Source of the DNA: Lachnospiraceae bacterium
Lineage (GTDB): Bacteria; Bacillota; Clostridia; Lachnospirales; Lachnospiraceae
Direction: 5' to 3'
Assembly: GCA_900771195.1 (NCBI GenBank)
Contig: CAAGMZ010000019.1
Coordinates: 186,001 to 250,000 of the forward strand
DNA length: 64,000 nucleotides
Positions within the stretch are counted from its first letter, which is position 1; each line of letters begins with the position of its first letter. Position numbers and translations under genes: made by a program. The notes below the pieces were generated by a model. The model worked only from the letters and a program-made list of their open reading frames with translations, searched no databases and was not told the origin of the DNA. Below are positions 49,739 through 58,646 of the stretch, in pieces.

Positions 49739-51056
49739 TGTTACACCTTATCTTGTTCATGTGTTCATCTATATGCTTTTCGTATCCCATTCCCGATGAA
49801 TTATAGAAATGAGTACCCTCCACCTCATTGGGCAGATACTGTTGCGGTGCATAGTGATTGGGATAATCATGGGCATACATATACCCGGTGCCGCGTCCTA
49901 ACTTTTCGGCTCCGCCGTAATGGGAATCCTGCAGATAACCCGGTATCCCGTATGAAGGATGCGTCTTCACATAGTCCAGTGCTTCATCTATTCCCATGAT
50001 TGCCGTATTGCTCTTGGGTGCGGTGGCAACGTATGTACATGCCTGTGCGAGAATTATCCTTGACTCCGGCATACCTATACGCTCGACAGCCAGAAATGCC
50101 GATATTGCAACAGTAAGCGCATTTGGGTCTGCATTCCCCACATCCTCGCTTGCGCAGATGACTATCCTCCTTGCTATAAACTTAGGATCTTCCCCTGCAT
50201 TTATCATCCTTGCCAGATAATAGAGCGCCGCATCGGGATCCGAACCCCTCATGCTCTTGATAAAAGCCGATATGGTATCATAATGGTTGTCTCCGTCCTT
50301 GTCATATCTGACGGCGCGTTTCTGTATGCATTCCTCCGCAACGGAAAGCGTTATATGTATCACGCCTTTTTCATCAGGCTCTGTGGACATTATTCCCAGC
50401 TCAACGGCATTGAGTGCCTGTCTGGCATCGCCCCCTGCCATATCGGCAAGAAAAGCGGCGGCATCATCATCTATAGCGGCATTATAGCTTCCCATGCCCT
50501 TTTCTTTGTCATACACAGCCTTGTGTATAATCTTCAGTATATCGTCATCGGAAAGCGGCTTCAGTTCAAAAATAACGGACCTTGAAATGAGAGCTCCGTT
50601 CACCTCGAAATACGGATTTTCCGTGGTTGCCCCGATAAGTATCAGGGTTCCGTCCTCCACATACGGAAGGAGGTAATCCTGCTGTCCCTTGTTGAAGCGA
50701 TGTATCTCATCGATAAACAATATGGTCCTGCGCCCGTGAACCGCCATAAGGTCCTGCGCTTCCCTGACCACGTCCTCCATATCCTTTTTGCCTGCGGATG
50801 TGGCATTTATCTGCCTGAACTCCCCCTTGGTAGTATTGGCGATAACCCTGGCAAGCGTAGTCTTTCCGGTACCCGGCGGTCCGTAAAAAATAACCGAACT
50901 CAGTCTGTCAGCCTTGATGGCACGGTAAAGAAGCTTGTCTTCTCCGATAATGTGCTGCTGGCCCACTATCTCATCAAGAGTGGCCGGCCTCATCCTTGAT
51001 GCAAGCGGTGACTCCTTTTTCATATTGTCTTCTCTGATATAATCCAATAAATCCAT
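49722..51056 (-). CDS. rarA: Replication-associated recombination protein A (RarA/MgsA)
   Basis: This 444-residue AAA+ ATPase acts at stalled replication forks. Walker A is FYGPPGTGKTTLARVIA, Walker B is ILFIDEIHRFNKGQQDYLLP, and sensor 1 lies in LILIGATTENPYFEV. The C-terminal region contains ARRIVICASEDVGNADPNAL, a typical RarA segment, and the tetramerisation domain with HYAPQQYLPNEVEGTHFYN. ATG 51056 is preferred because GAGG precedes it. A second in-frame ATG at 51023 is possible. A TATACT -10 is visible at 51089-51094. The 3' end overlaps the DUF5717 gene by 17 bp. Confidence 0.96.
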   Translation of the reverse strand: MDLLDYIREDNMKKESPLASRMRPATLDEIVGQQHIIGEDKLLYRAIKADRLSSVIFYGPPGTGKTTLARVIANTTKGEFRQINATSAGKKDMEDVVREAQDLMAVHGRRTILFIDEIHRFNKGQQDYLLPYVEDGTLILIGATTENPYFEVNGALISRSVIFELKPLSDDDILKIIHKAVYDKEKGMGSYNAAIDDDAAAFLADMAGGDARQALNAVELGIMSTEPDEKGVIHITLSVAEECIQKRAVRYDKDGDNHYDTISAFIKSMRGSDPDAALYYLARMINAGEDPKFIARRIVICASEDVGNADPNALTVAISAFLAVERIGMPESRIILAQACTYVATAPKSNTAIMGIDEALDYVKTHPSYGIPGYLQDSHYGGAEKLGRGTGYMYAHDYPNHYAPQQYLPNEVEGTHFYNSSGMGYEKHIDEHMNKIRCNNEKSD

Positions 51057-51113
51057 AGTCTGCCTCAGAATACAAAATGTTACCCTTAAGTATAACACAT
51101 TATTCAAAACTTG

Positions 51114-51809
51114 TCATTCAATTAATATATCATCTATGGTCACAAATTTGTACCCCTGCAGGGCAAGTCTGTCAATAACCTCAAGCGCTGCCGTGACGGA
51201 GGAATCGTAAATATCATGAAAAAGTATAATATCCCCGTCCGATACGTCCGTCATAACGCGGCTCACGACAGTGGATACCGACTGGGTACACCAGTCCTTG
51301 GGGTCGACGCTCCAGAACACAGGCGTCATGTCAACCTCGTACAAAAGCCTGTCGCTCCAGGAGCCGCACGGCGGGCGTATATATTTGACAGGTTCTCCTG
51401 TTATCTCTTCAATCAGGCTGTTAGTCTTATTTATCTCCGTCACCGCCGCATTATGTGAAAGCTTTTCAAGCTCCACATGCGTATATGTGTGATTTCCGAT
51501 TATATGCCCTTCAGCATGCATTCTGGCAATGATTTCCTCGTTTCCCGGAATGTTTTCACCTACCACAAAAAAAGTGGCTTTTATGCCCCTCTCCTTAAGT
51601 CCGTCAAGAAGCCTCACCGTGGACGAAGCCCTCGGCCCATCGTCAAAGGTAATTGCAACTGTCTTTTCGTAAAAACTTTGTCCTCTGTCCATATATGTAT
51701 CCCCGGCATCCGCACCTACCTGAAGCTCCGCCCTGTTTTCAGAATATACAACAAACAAAATACAGCAAAGCCCGAACGCTACAATTACCGCAAATCTTTT
51801 CCCCCACAT
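51114..51809 (-). CDS. Polysaccharide deacetylase (NodB family)
   Basis: This is a 231-residue secreted or membrane-tethered enzyme, with one N-terminal hydrophobic helix (about residues 5-21, AVIVAFGLCCILFVVYS). The NodB motifs are complete: TFDDGP (residue about 55-60), HxxxH in GNHTYTH, RPPCGSW, DW in SVDPKDWCTQ and the final IILFHD. It removes acetyl groups from GlcNAc or MurNAc residues of wall or other glycans, probably using one divalent metal. It lies between rarA and a small membrane protein gene, with no direct partner. The substrate is not evident. Confidence 0.92.
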   Translation of the reverse strand: MWGKRFAVIVAFGLCCILFVVYSENRAELQVGADAGDTYMDRGQSFYEKTVAITFDDGPRASSTVRLLDGLKERGIKATFFVVGENIPGNEEIIARMHAEGHIIGNHTYTHVELEKLSHNAAVTEINKTNSLIEEITGEPVKYIRPPCGSWSDRLLYEVDMTPVFWSVDPKDWCTQSVSTVVSRVMTDVSDGDIILFHDIYDSSVTAALEVIDRLALQGYKFVTIDDILIE

Positions 51810-51816
51810 AAAAGTA

Positions 51817-51854
51817 CCTGCATACTGTCGCTTCTCGTATAATATATATGCAGG
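51817..51854 (-). other. Inverted repeat before the deacetylase gene
   Basis: CCTGCATA (51817-51824) and TATGCAGG (51847-51854) flank a 22-nt loop. On the minus strand TACTTTT follows. It could terminate the gene for the small membrane protein, or a promoter may lie within the loop (TATAC). Confidence 0.3.
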
Positions 51855-51867
51855 CCTTTTGAATTAT

Positions 51868-52386
51868 TTACTTGTTTCTTTCCCTGTAAATCATTTCCTT
51901 AAGTCCTTCATCGTCGTCCGGTGTTCCGGCAGAAACAGTGTCAATATCCCTGATATCACCGGAGGCATCAGAGGCTTCCAAAACCGCCTCTGCAGATGCC
52001 TTGTATTTATTGAAAAAAATAATTCTCATGACAAGAAAAAGAATCATGGCAGGAAGAAACAGATAATGTACCGGCTCCCTGACCATTGATACATTGATTA
52101 CAAAGACGTAAAGGCACATATACATGGCGCCATCCATAACGGCATACATTATATACCATTTCAGTGAAGCTGCCGGAAGCAAATCGAACCGATGTCCCGC
52201 CATCGGCTCCACAAAATCCATTATAACTATTGCCGCGAGTATCCACACGCCAAGAATCAGCTTGAATGCCAATGTCCCGTTATTCCCCAGTATAGCCTGG
52301 ACAAGAACATATATGACTGCGATTATCATCATTGCATATACTAAAATGCCAAGCACTCCGACTGCCGATTTTTTCTTATCTGCCAT
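51868..52386 (-). CDS. Small membrane protein of unknown function
   Basis: This 172-residue protein starts with a basic head (MADKKKS). It has four hydrophobic segments (about residues 10-32, 41-60, 75-95 and 104-124) and an acidic C-terminal tail of about 45 residues (EASDASGDIRDIDTVSAGTPDDDE). No conserved motif is recognised. It is preceded by a good SigA promoter divergent from the PBP gene, which suggests only a shared regulatory region and not a shared function. It is encoded alone. Confidence 0.7.
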   Translation of the reverse strand: MADKKKSAVGVLGILVYAMMIIAVIYVLVQAILGNNGTLAFKLILGVWILAAIVIMDFVEPMAGHRFDLLPAASLKWYIMYAVMDGAMYMCLYVFVINVSMVREPVHYLFLPAMILFLVMRIIFFNKYKASAEAVLEASDASGDIRDIDTVSAGTPDDDEGLKEMIYRERNK

Positions 52387-52439
52387 ACTCCCTCCAATCC
52401 TGACAAAGAAAGATTACTACACACACAAATTATGATGTG

Positions 52440-52468
52440 ATTATACACTAACAGGTCAATAATTGCAA
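52440..52468 (-). promoter_or_regulatory. SigA promoter of the small membrane protein gene
   Basis: On the minus strand, -35 TTGCAA (52463-52468), 17-bp spacer, -10 TATAAT (52440-52445). Confidence 0.6.
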
Positions 52469-52492
52469 CCGACCGTGCCCGTCCCGCCCGAC

Positions 52493-52521
52493 TTGAATTA
52501 TTTCTTTTTTTTTGATATAAT
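52493..52521 (+). promoter_or_regulatory. SigA promoter of the PBP gene
   Basis: -35 TTGAAT (52493-52498), 17-bp T-rich spacer, -10 TATAAT (52516-52521), 33 bp before the ATG. Confidence 0.65.
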
Positions 52522-52554
52522 ACCCATAATTATTCATTTTTTCAGGAGGAGCTT

Positions 52555-55188
52555 ATGGATTTTAGCAGTACAGGCATAAGAAAAAAACAGCGTGAGCTTT
52601 CTTCACCCAAGAGAAAGGTAACTTCCAAAATATTCATATATATTTTCAAGGGCATAATGACATTATTTGTGTTTGCAGGCGTAACAGGCGTATGCCTGGG
52701 CGTCGGAGCATTGCGTGGAATCATTGATACAGCTCCGGAAATATCAATCAACGACGTAACCCCTTCGCAGTACAAAACCACCATTTATGATTGCAAAGGC
52801 GTTGCCACCGAGACCCTGGTTGCTTCCGGTGCCAACAGAATTTATGTTACAATTGATGAAATTCCCGAGCACCTCCAGAATGCATTCATAGCACTTGAGG
52901 ATGAACGTTTTTACCAGCATAACGGCATTGATGCACGCGGAATAATCCGTTCGGCATATATCGGAATCAAGAACAATTTCCAATTCACCCAGGGCGGAAG
53001 TACCATAACACAACAGCTTATTAAGAACAGCGTATTTTCTGTTGAGAATGAACACAGCCTTGGTGACAGGCTGAAGCGAAAGATTCAGGAGCAGTATCTG
53101 GCTCTTCAGCTTGAAAAGGAAACCGGAGATAAGAAAAAAATCCTCGAAAACTACCTTAATACCATAAACCTTGGCAACAACAACCTTGGCGTACAGGCAG
53201 CTGCCCACAACTATTTTAATAAGGATGTTTCAGAGCTTACCATATCTGAAAGTGCCGTAATAGCAGCTACCACGCAGAATCCTTATGCCAATAATCCCAT
53301 AAGGTTTCCCGAGCGTAATGCCAAAAGACGCCAGGTTGCCCTTGACAACATGCTGAAGCTTGACATGATAACCAAAGAAGAGTATGACGAGGCAGTAAAT
53401 GATGATGTCTATTCAAGGATACAGAACCTTCACAGCAGCTCGACAGGTTCTAAGGCTTACTCATATTATACGGATGCTCTTATTGAGACAATAATGGATG
53501 ACCTTATGACCCAGAAGGGTTACACATACACCCAGGCTTACAACCTTCTGTATCGCGGCGGTCTTTCAATCTATTCATGTGAAGACCATGAGCTGCAGAC
53601 ATATGCAGAGGATGTAATCAACAACCCTGACAGCTGGAACGGCATGACAGATGTATCCCTGTCCTACAGAATTCAGGTAAGAGACTCCAATGACAAGCTT
53701 CTGACTTATTCAGATTCGGATCTTTTGAAATATATAAAGAACAACATAGATTCGTCAAGAACGACTCTGATTTTTTCAAGCTCAGAGGAAGCCCAGCCGT
53801 ATATTGACAGTTTCAAGGAGTATATACTGGCAGAAAGCGGCGGCAAGATAATCGATGGTACCGAAAGTGCCACCTACACCCTGCAGCCGCAGACTTCTTT
53901 TGTACTTATAGAGAATGGTACAGGTGAAACGAGAGTCATTGTGGGCGGCCGTGGAGACAAGACACAAAGCCTTGTTCTTAACCGTGCCACATCCTCCCAG
54001 CGTCAGCCCGGTTCAACAATCAAGCCTCTGCTGGTATACGGTCCTGCCATTGATACAGGCGGCTACAGTCTTGCATCTGTCTGTGATGACGTTCCTTTCT
54101 ACTACAGCAACGGAAAGGAAGTCAACAACGATAATAACCAGTACTACGGCTACACGACCATACGTGATGCAATCGCACAGTCACGAAACATTCCTGCCGT
54201 AAAGACACTTGACAGCATAGGAATAGATACCGGAATTTCATATCTCAAAAACATGGGCATAACAACCCTGACCGATAACGACTACTATCTGCCGGTTGCC
54301 CTCGGCACATGCGGTGTTACCAATTTTGAACTCACCGCGGCTTACACCACAATCCCCAATGGAGGACAGTATGTTAAGCCTAAGCTTTATACCAAAATTC
54401 TCGACCACGACGGCAACGTTATTCTTGATAACACAGAAACACAGTCCACACAGGTTATGAAGGAATCAACGGCATGGCTGCTCTCAAGCGCCATGAGGTC
54501 CGTAGTTACCAACGGTTCATTGCAGTACCTGTATGATCCCAATGTGTATCTCTACGGCAAATCAGGAACGTCCCAGAATTATGCCGACAGATGGCACGTT
54601 GGTGTAATGGGCAATTATACAGCGGGAATATGGATGGGATACGATTCCAATATATCAAAGGATCTCGGAACACCTTACGGATATGTATGGCGTAACATAC
54701 TGAATAAGGCCAATGAAAATGTCGACTGCTCCCACGGTCCCGAACAGCCCGCCTCAGTTGTATCCATGCAGGTATGTAAGGATTCCGGACTTCTGGCGGT
54801 CAACGGGCTTTGTGACTGTGATCCCAGAGGCAGCCGTGTGGTAACGGAATACTTTGATGTAGCCAATATTCCCACCACATACTGTAATGTACACATGAAG
54901 GTCAATATATGCGAGGAATCAGGCAAAATAGCATCTGACAACTGTCCCGCCAACAAGACCAAGAATGCAATAAGAATTTACAAAAACGTATCACGTGAGG
55001 TTTTGGAAGACAATAACGTATCTGATGCACCTTACGCAATTACAGACAGTGACCTTGATGATGTATGTACGGTACACAAGGCTTCCGGCAGTACAACAAA
55101 GCCTGCCAAACCATCCCAGACTGCACCCAATGATGAAAAGGCCACAACATCGGGCAATGAGCGTGAAACAACAGGCTCGTCACCATAA
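52555..55188 (+). CDS. Class A penicillin-binding protein (PBP1A)
   Basis: This 877-residue bifunctional peptidoglycan synthase has a basic cytoplasmic head, one membrane helix (about residues 25-50), and a GT51 transglycosylase domain with IALEDERFYQHNGIDARGI and GGSTITQQLIKN. The transpeptidase domain has the catalytic Ser in RQPGSTIKP, SRN in AQSRNIPAV and KSG in YGKSGTSQNY. It polymerises glycan strands and cross-links their peptides. The C-terminus carries a Cys-containing segment and a Thr/Ser-rich tail (about residue 840 on). AGGAGG precedes the start. A strong terminator follows, so it is a single-gene unit. Confidence 0.96.
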   Translation: MDFSSTGIRKKQRELSSPKRKVTSKIFIYIFKGIMTLFVFAGVTGVCLGVGALRGIIDTAPEISINDVTPSQYKTTIYDCKGVATETLVASGANRIYVTIDEIPEHLQNAFIALEDERFYQHNGIDARGIIRSAYIGIKNNFQFTQGGSTITQQLIKNSVFSVENEHSLGDRLKRKIQEQYLALQLEKETGDKKKILENYLNTINLGNNNLGVQAAAHNYFNKDVSELTISESAVIAATTQNPYANNPIRFPERNAKRRQVALDNMLKLDMITKEEYDEAVNDDVYSRIQNLHSSSTGSKAYSYYTDALIETIMDDLMTQKGYTYTQAYNLLYRGGLSIYSCEDHELQTYAEDVINNPDSWNGMTDVSLSYRIQVRDSNDKLLTYSDSDLLKYIKNNIDSSRTTLIFSSSEEAQPYIDSFKEYILAESGGKIIDGTESATYTLQPQTSFVLIENGTGETRVIVGGRGDKTQSLVLNRATSSQRQPGSTIKPLLVYGPAIDTGGYSLASVCDDVPFYYSNGKEVNNDNNQYYGYTTIRDAIAQSRNIPAVKTLDSIGIDTGISYLKNMGITTLTDNDYYLPVALGTCGVTNFELTAAYTTIPNGGQYVKPKLYTKILDHDGNVILDNTETQSTQVMKESTAWLLSSAMRSVVTNGSLQYLYDPNVYLYGKSGTSQNYADRWHVGVMGNYTAGIWMGYDSNISKDLGTPYGYVWRNILNKANENVDCSHGPEQPASVVSMQVCKDSGLLAVNGLCDCDPRGSRVVTEYFDVANIPTTYCNVHMKVNICEESGKIASDNCPANKTKNAIRIYKNVSREVLEDNNVSDAPYAITDSDLDDVCTVHKASGSTTKPAKPSQTAPNDEKATTSGNERETTGSSP

Positions 55189-55245
55189 ACAAAAAGGAAT
55201 CTCTGCAGCTTGATATGATTCATTTTGCAAAGATTCCTTTTTGTT
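55188..55245. terminator. Bidirectional terminator between the PBP gene and the 76-residue gene
   Basis: AACAAAAAGGAATCT pairs with AGATTCCTTTTTGTT. Both strands end in T-rich runs, so it can serve both convergent genes. The first arm overlaps the last base of the PBP gene. Confidence 0.8.
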
Positions 55246-55261
55246 ATATATAGCTGTAAAA

Positions 55262-55492
55262 TTATTTGGCAGTCTTTGAAAACTGCCTGATAAGCTCAAT
55301 GTCAGATTCGGTCAGCTTAACATTGGTGGCAATCTTTCTGCCGTCGGGAGCGGTTATGCTCATCTCGACAATCGTTCCCTCGCCTAACATGCCCTGTGAT
55401 GCCGCCTGAAGAAATGCCGGGAACTTAGGGTGATTAGCCGCAAATGTCTCCCATGCGCTCTTTATTTTGAATATATCAGAAGGTTTAACCAT
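55262..55492 (-). CDS. Conserved small protein of unknown function
   Basis: This is a 76-residue protein. The N-terminal half (FKIKSAWETFAANHPKFPAF) is helical, and the rest (GTIVEMSITAPDGRKIATNV) is beta-like. No membrane segment or motif is seen. Its start lies 12 bp after the stop of ilvE, in the same direction, so it is probably the second gene of that operon. Similar short proteins occur in Lachnospiraceae, by my recollection only. It ends at the shared terminator. Confidence 0.6.
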   Translation of the reverse strand: MVKPSDIFKIKSAWETFAANHPKFPAFLQAASQGMLGEGTIVEMSITAPDGRKIATNVKLTESDIELIRQFSKTAK

Positions 55493-55504
55493 ATCTTCAC
55501 CAGC

Positions 55505-56530
55505 TTACTCAACTACTTTAATCCATCCCTCAGGAGCTTCAATGCGTCCCATCTGGATGCCTGTGAGAGTATCATACAGCTTCTTTATGGTAGGTCCCAT
55601 CTCGTTCATGCCGCTGGGAAGGCAGATTTCCTTACCATGGTCAACAATCTTGCCCACAGGAGAGATAACTGCTGCCGTACCGCAAAGTCCTGCCTCTGCA
55701 AAATCCTTCACTTCATCAAAGTAAACTTCTCTCTCATCAACCTTGAGTCCAAGATACTCACTGGCAACATATACAAGTGAACGACGTGTGATTGACGGAA
55801 GGATACTTGTGGACTTGGGAACTACAACTGTACCATCCTTATCGACAAAAAGGAAGTTAGCTCCGCCTGTCTCCTCCACCTTGGTTCTTGTCTTAGGATC
55901 AAGGTACATATTCTCATCAAAACCTTCCTTATGTGCCGTAACGATAGCATGAAGGCTCATTGCATAATTGAGTCCCGCCTTGATATGTCCGGTACCGTTA
56001 GGTGCCGCACGGTCAAAATCAGAAACCTTCAGGGTAAGAGGCTTTGCTCCGCCCTTGAAATAAGGTCCGACAGGTGTTCCGAATACCCTGAACTGATACT
56101 CCTCAGCAGGCTTTACTCCTATAACGGAGCTGCTGCCGAACATGTATGGTCTCACATAAAATGTAGCTCCTGTTCCATACGGAGGCACATATGAGTCATT
56201 AGCCTTAACAGTCTGTACGATTGCGTCAATAAAACGGTCCTTAGGAAATACAGGCATCTCAAGCCTTTCCGCTGACTGCTCAAAGCGCTCAGCGTTCAGG
56301 TCCGGTCTGAAAACGACAATCTGACCCTTCTCTGTAGTGTAGGCCTTAAGCCCCTCAAAAACCGTCTGAGCGTACTGAAGAACGCCTGCACACTCATTGA
56401 TGACAACATTGGCATCCTCCGTGAGACCGCCTTCTTCCCATACTCCATTCTTGTAATTTGCAACAAATCTCTTGTCAGTCCTGATATATCCGAAACCGAG
56501 ATTTGCCCAGTCAATATTCTGTTTCTCCAT
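55505..56530 (-). CDS. ilvE: Branched-chain amino acid aminotransferase
   Basis: This 341-residue PLP enzyme moves the amino group between glutamate and the keto acids of Leu, Ile and Val. The likely PLP-binding Lys is in the segment HIKAGLNYAMSLHA (around residue 183), and other marks are YVRPYMFGSSSVIGV, EETGGANFLFVDKDG and the end GLCGTAAVISPVGKI. It is of the type found in Clostridia and eukaryotes (about 340-360 residues) rather than the short IlvE (about 300). A SigA promoter lies upstream. The small gene at 55262 follows it. Confidence 0.95.
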   Translation of the reverse strand: MEKQNIDWANLGFGYIRTDKRFVANYKNGVWEEGGLTEDANVVINECAGVLQYAQTVFEGLKAYTTEKGQIVVFRPDLNAERFEQSAERLEMPVFPKDRFIDAIVQTVKANDSYVPPYGTGATFYVRPYMFGSSSVIGVKPAEEYQFRVFGTPVGPYFKGGAKPLTLKVSDFDRAAPNGTGHIKAGLNYAMSLHAIVTAHKEGFDENMYLDPKTRTKVEETGGANFLFVDKDGTVVVPKSTSILPSITRRSLVYVASEYLGLKVDEREVYFDEVKDFAEAGLCGTAAVISPVGKIVDHGKEICLPSGMNEMGPTIKKLYDTLTGIQMGRIEAPEGWIKVVE

Positions 56531-56565
56531 GGAATTTACTTCCTTTCTTTATCTGATTAGTAATA

Positions 56566-56594
56566 ATCCTACTACAAAACATTGCTGTTTTCAA
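56566..56594 (-). promoter_or_regulatory. SigA promoter of ilvE
   Basis: On the minus strand, -35 TTGAAA (56589-56594), 17-bp spacer, -10 TAGGAT (56566-56571). The leader is short, so no T-box or attenuator fits. Confidence 0.6.
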
Positions 56595-56610
56595 GAGTAA
56601 ATCTGGCTGC

Positions 56611-56967
56611 TTATTTTTTCATCCTTGGGTTAACCAGAAGCGAAGCAATATACCCGAATATCAGAGCTCCCGATATGCCTGCCGCCCCGGCCTTAAAGCC
56701 GCCGAGAAAAATGCCGAGAAAGCCTTCCATATCGACAGCATCCTTAACGCCCTTAAACAGTACATTTCCAAATCCCAGCAGCGGGACACTGGCTCCCGCA
56801 CCCGCCCACCTGACAAAAGGTTCATATACACCGACTGCGCCGAGAACTGCCCCCACACACACAAGAAGGACCATTATCCTTCCGGGCATAAGCTTTGTTT
56901 TTTCCATAAGAATCTGGACAAGTGCGCAGATTGCACCCCCTACCAGAAAAGCAATTACATAATCCAT
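56611..56967 (-). CDS. spoVAE: Stage V sporulation protein AE (SpoVAEB type)
   Basis: This 118-residue membrane protein has four helices (MDYVIAFLVGGAICALVQIL, then MVLLVCVGAVLGAVGVY, GNVLFKG-linked helix, GISGALIFGYIASLLV). It matches SpoVAEB, part of the channel that moves dipicolinic acid into and out of the spore. ATG 56967 follows GGGAGG by 7 bp. The gene begins 2 bp after the spoVAD stop. No SpoVAA, AB, AC, AEA or AF gene is present here. Confidence 0.9.
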   Translation of the reverse strand: MDYVIAFLVGGAICALVQILMEKTKLMPGRIMVLLVCVGAVLGAVGVYEPFVRWAGAGASVPLLGFGNVLFKGVKDAVDMEGFLGIFLGGFKAGAAGISGALIFGYIASLLVNPRMKK

Positions 56968-56969
56968 CT

Positions 56970-58004
56970 TCAATCCTCCCCTGTGCCATGTTCCAGAATG
57001 ACAGCATGTGCCACGCCCGGAACGGTTTTGCCCTCATTGAAGCTTATTGTTGACAGCAGTGCACCCGTAGGAACAAAAAGAACACGTTTTAATTTTCCGT
57101 TTTCCATGTCCCTTAGAATTTTGGCACAAAGTGTACATGCACTGCAGCCGCAGCCGCTTCCGCCTGCATGAGTGTCCTGCTTTGCGCTGTCATATATCTC
57201 CATGCCGCAGTCATGATGAATCCCGGAGATATCAATACCCTTCTTTTTAAGCAGGTCTATCAGTATTGTCTTCCCCACAGAGCCAAGGTCGCCTGTATAG
57301 ATTGCATCATAATAGTCCGGCCCCTCCTCAAGGTCCATAAGGTTTCCGTATATGGCCTCGCAGGCGGCAGGTGCCATGGCTGCTCCCATATTAAGCGAAT
57401 CGGAAACCCCATAGTCGATAATTTTCCCCGTTGTTATACCGGCAACCCGCACTGCGCTGTCCGATTTAAAAGCATCACTGCTGCTTACTATCACGCCGCC
57501 TGCGCCTGTGACCGTCCATGTGGCGCAGAGAGGCCGCTGACTGCCGTAGTCAAGCGGATACCTGAACTGTTTTTCCGCACTGGCAAAATGGCTTGATGTC
57601 ATTGCAATCACGTTATCAGCATATCCCGCCGAAACAGTCATTGCGGCAAGGGAAAGCGACTCGCCCATGGTTGAGCATGCACCGTAGAGCCCGAATATGG
57701 GTATTTCAAAGTTCTCCAGACCGAAAGACGTTGCAATAAGCTGCCCTAACAAATCTCCCGCAAAAATATACCTGATGTCCTGCTTGTCTAACACTGCCTT
57801 CCTGAGCAGATGCCCGACCACTCTGCTCTGGAACTCACTCTCCGCTTCCTCCCATGTATTTTTGCCTGCCATAGGGTCGTCTATGACCTCGTCAAAAAAA
57901 GCTCCCAGAGGCCCTTCACTTTCCTTCTGCCCCACCACCGATGCTCCCGCCCTTATGAGCGGCTTTTTGTCAAAAAGTATGCTGCATTTGCCTATTTTCC
58001 CCAT
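56970..58004 (-). CDS. spoVAD: Stage V sporulation protein AD
   Basis: This 344-residue protein has a thiolase-like fold without the full catalytic set (GLYGACSTMGESLSLAAM carries a Cys at the usual position). SpoVAD binds dipicolinic acid on the spore inner membrane for its uptake during sporulation. A Cys-rich patch, GGSGCGCSACTLCAK, occurs near the C-terminus. ATG 58004 follows GAGGGAAATGATAAA. The next gene is spoVAE. The usual partner spoVAC is not upstream, and a terminator-like hairpin sits 17 bp before the start. Confidence 0.93.
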   Translation of the reverse strand: MGKIGKCSILFDKKPLIRAGASVVGQKESEGPLGAFFDEVIDDPMAGKNTWEEAESEFQSRVVGHLLRKAVLDKQDIRYIFAGDLLGQLIATSFGLENFEIPIFGLYGACSTMGESLSLAAMTVSAGYADNVIAMTSSHFASAEKQFRYPLDYGSQRPLCATWTVTGAGGVIVSSSDAFKSDSAVRVAGITTGKIIDYGVSDSLNMGAAMAPAACEAIYGNLMDLEEGPDYYDAIYTGDLGSVGKTILIDLLKKKGIDISGIHHDCGMEIYDSAKQDTHAGGSGCGCSACTLCAKILRDMENGKLKRVLFVPTGALLSTISFNEGKTVPGVAHAVILEHGTGED

Positions 58005-58020
58005 TTTATCATTTCCCTCT

Positions 58021-58065
58021 AAAAAAATATGGTGCAAGGAGCAGATATTCTCTGCCTCTCACACC
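58021..58065 (-). terminator. Terminator of the metalloprotease gene, just before spoVAD
   Basis: On the minus strand a stem formed by GGTGTGAGAGGCAGA and TCTGCTCCTTGCACC (58031-58065) is followed by ATATTTTTTT. It lies only 17 bp before the spoVAD start, so spoVAD needs its own promoter inside or upstream of it, or read-through. Confidence 0.65.
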
Positions 58066-58098
58066 ATTATTGTAAGAAAATAATAAAATTTTATTCAG

Positions 58099-58593
58099 TT
58101 AAACAGCTGCATCTAAATTCATTCCGGTGTATCTGATGGCATCCTGGCTCTTACGCGCCTGCTGATAAGGATTACTCTCATTGGGATACCGTATCTGGGT
58201 GTTGGTCACTCCTCCGGAGACATAAGTGCGGCCGCACTCCGGGCAAATTGATGTATGAATCGTGACATTGGCAGACACGACCTTACCGCCCTTCTCGGCA
58301 GCCTTGGAATATGCATTGCTGACATGCTCGCCCTCATGAGCCCGGACCGCAGCTCCTGCAGCCTCCGGAGACACATGGGCAGCCGACTTAAATGAGACAT
58401 TCTCATTGGAACCGTCCTGATATTTACGGTTCTTGCAGGTCTGACATTCAGCAGGTGATGACCGGTAACCCGTCTTCTTTACATTATCGCCTGTTCCCTG
58501 CACATTGCCCGTCTCATTTGCCGATGCATTCTGTATTCCGTTGTATGCACTGTAAGCATTATATGCGCCGTAACCAACCTGACCGATTGCCAT
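58099..58593 (-). CDS. Putative secreted-like metalloprotease (CJM1_0395/SprA-related family)
   Basis: This 164-residue protein has an Ala/Tyr/Asn-rich start (GQVGYGAYNAYSAYN), two Cys pairs (CQTCKNRKYQDG and CPECGRTYVSGG), and the motif AVRAHEGEHVSNAYSKA with a HExEH zinc-binding core. This arrangement matches putative metalloproteases of the SprA-related type, whose function is not known. The Cys pairs may hold a second zinc. There is no signal peptide, so it probably works in the cytoplasm or leaves by another route. ATG 58593 follows GAGAGGTGG. A promoter is visible just upstream. Confidence 0.8.
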   Translation of the reverse strand: MAIGQVGYGAYNAYSAYNGIQNASANETGNVQGTGDNVKKTGYRSSPAECQTCKNRKYQDGSNENVSFKSAAHVSPEAAGAAVRAHEGEHVSNAYSKAAEKGGKVVSANVTIHTSICPECGRTYVSGGVTNTQIRYPNESNPYQQARKSQDAIRYTGMNLDAAV

Positions 58594-58616
58594 AGCAGCC
58601 ACCTCTCTTTGCATAT

Positions 58617-58646
58617 ATAATACCACAAACCACTGTTACATTACAA
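58617..58646 (-). promoter_or_regulatory. SigA-like promoter of the metalloprotease gene
   Basis: On the minus strand, -35 TTGTAA (58641-58646), 18-bp spacer, -10 TATTAT (58617-58622). The -35 lies in the end of the aminopeptidase gene. Confidence 0.45.
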
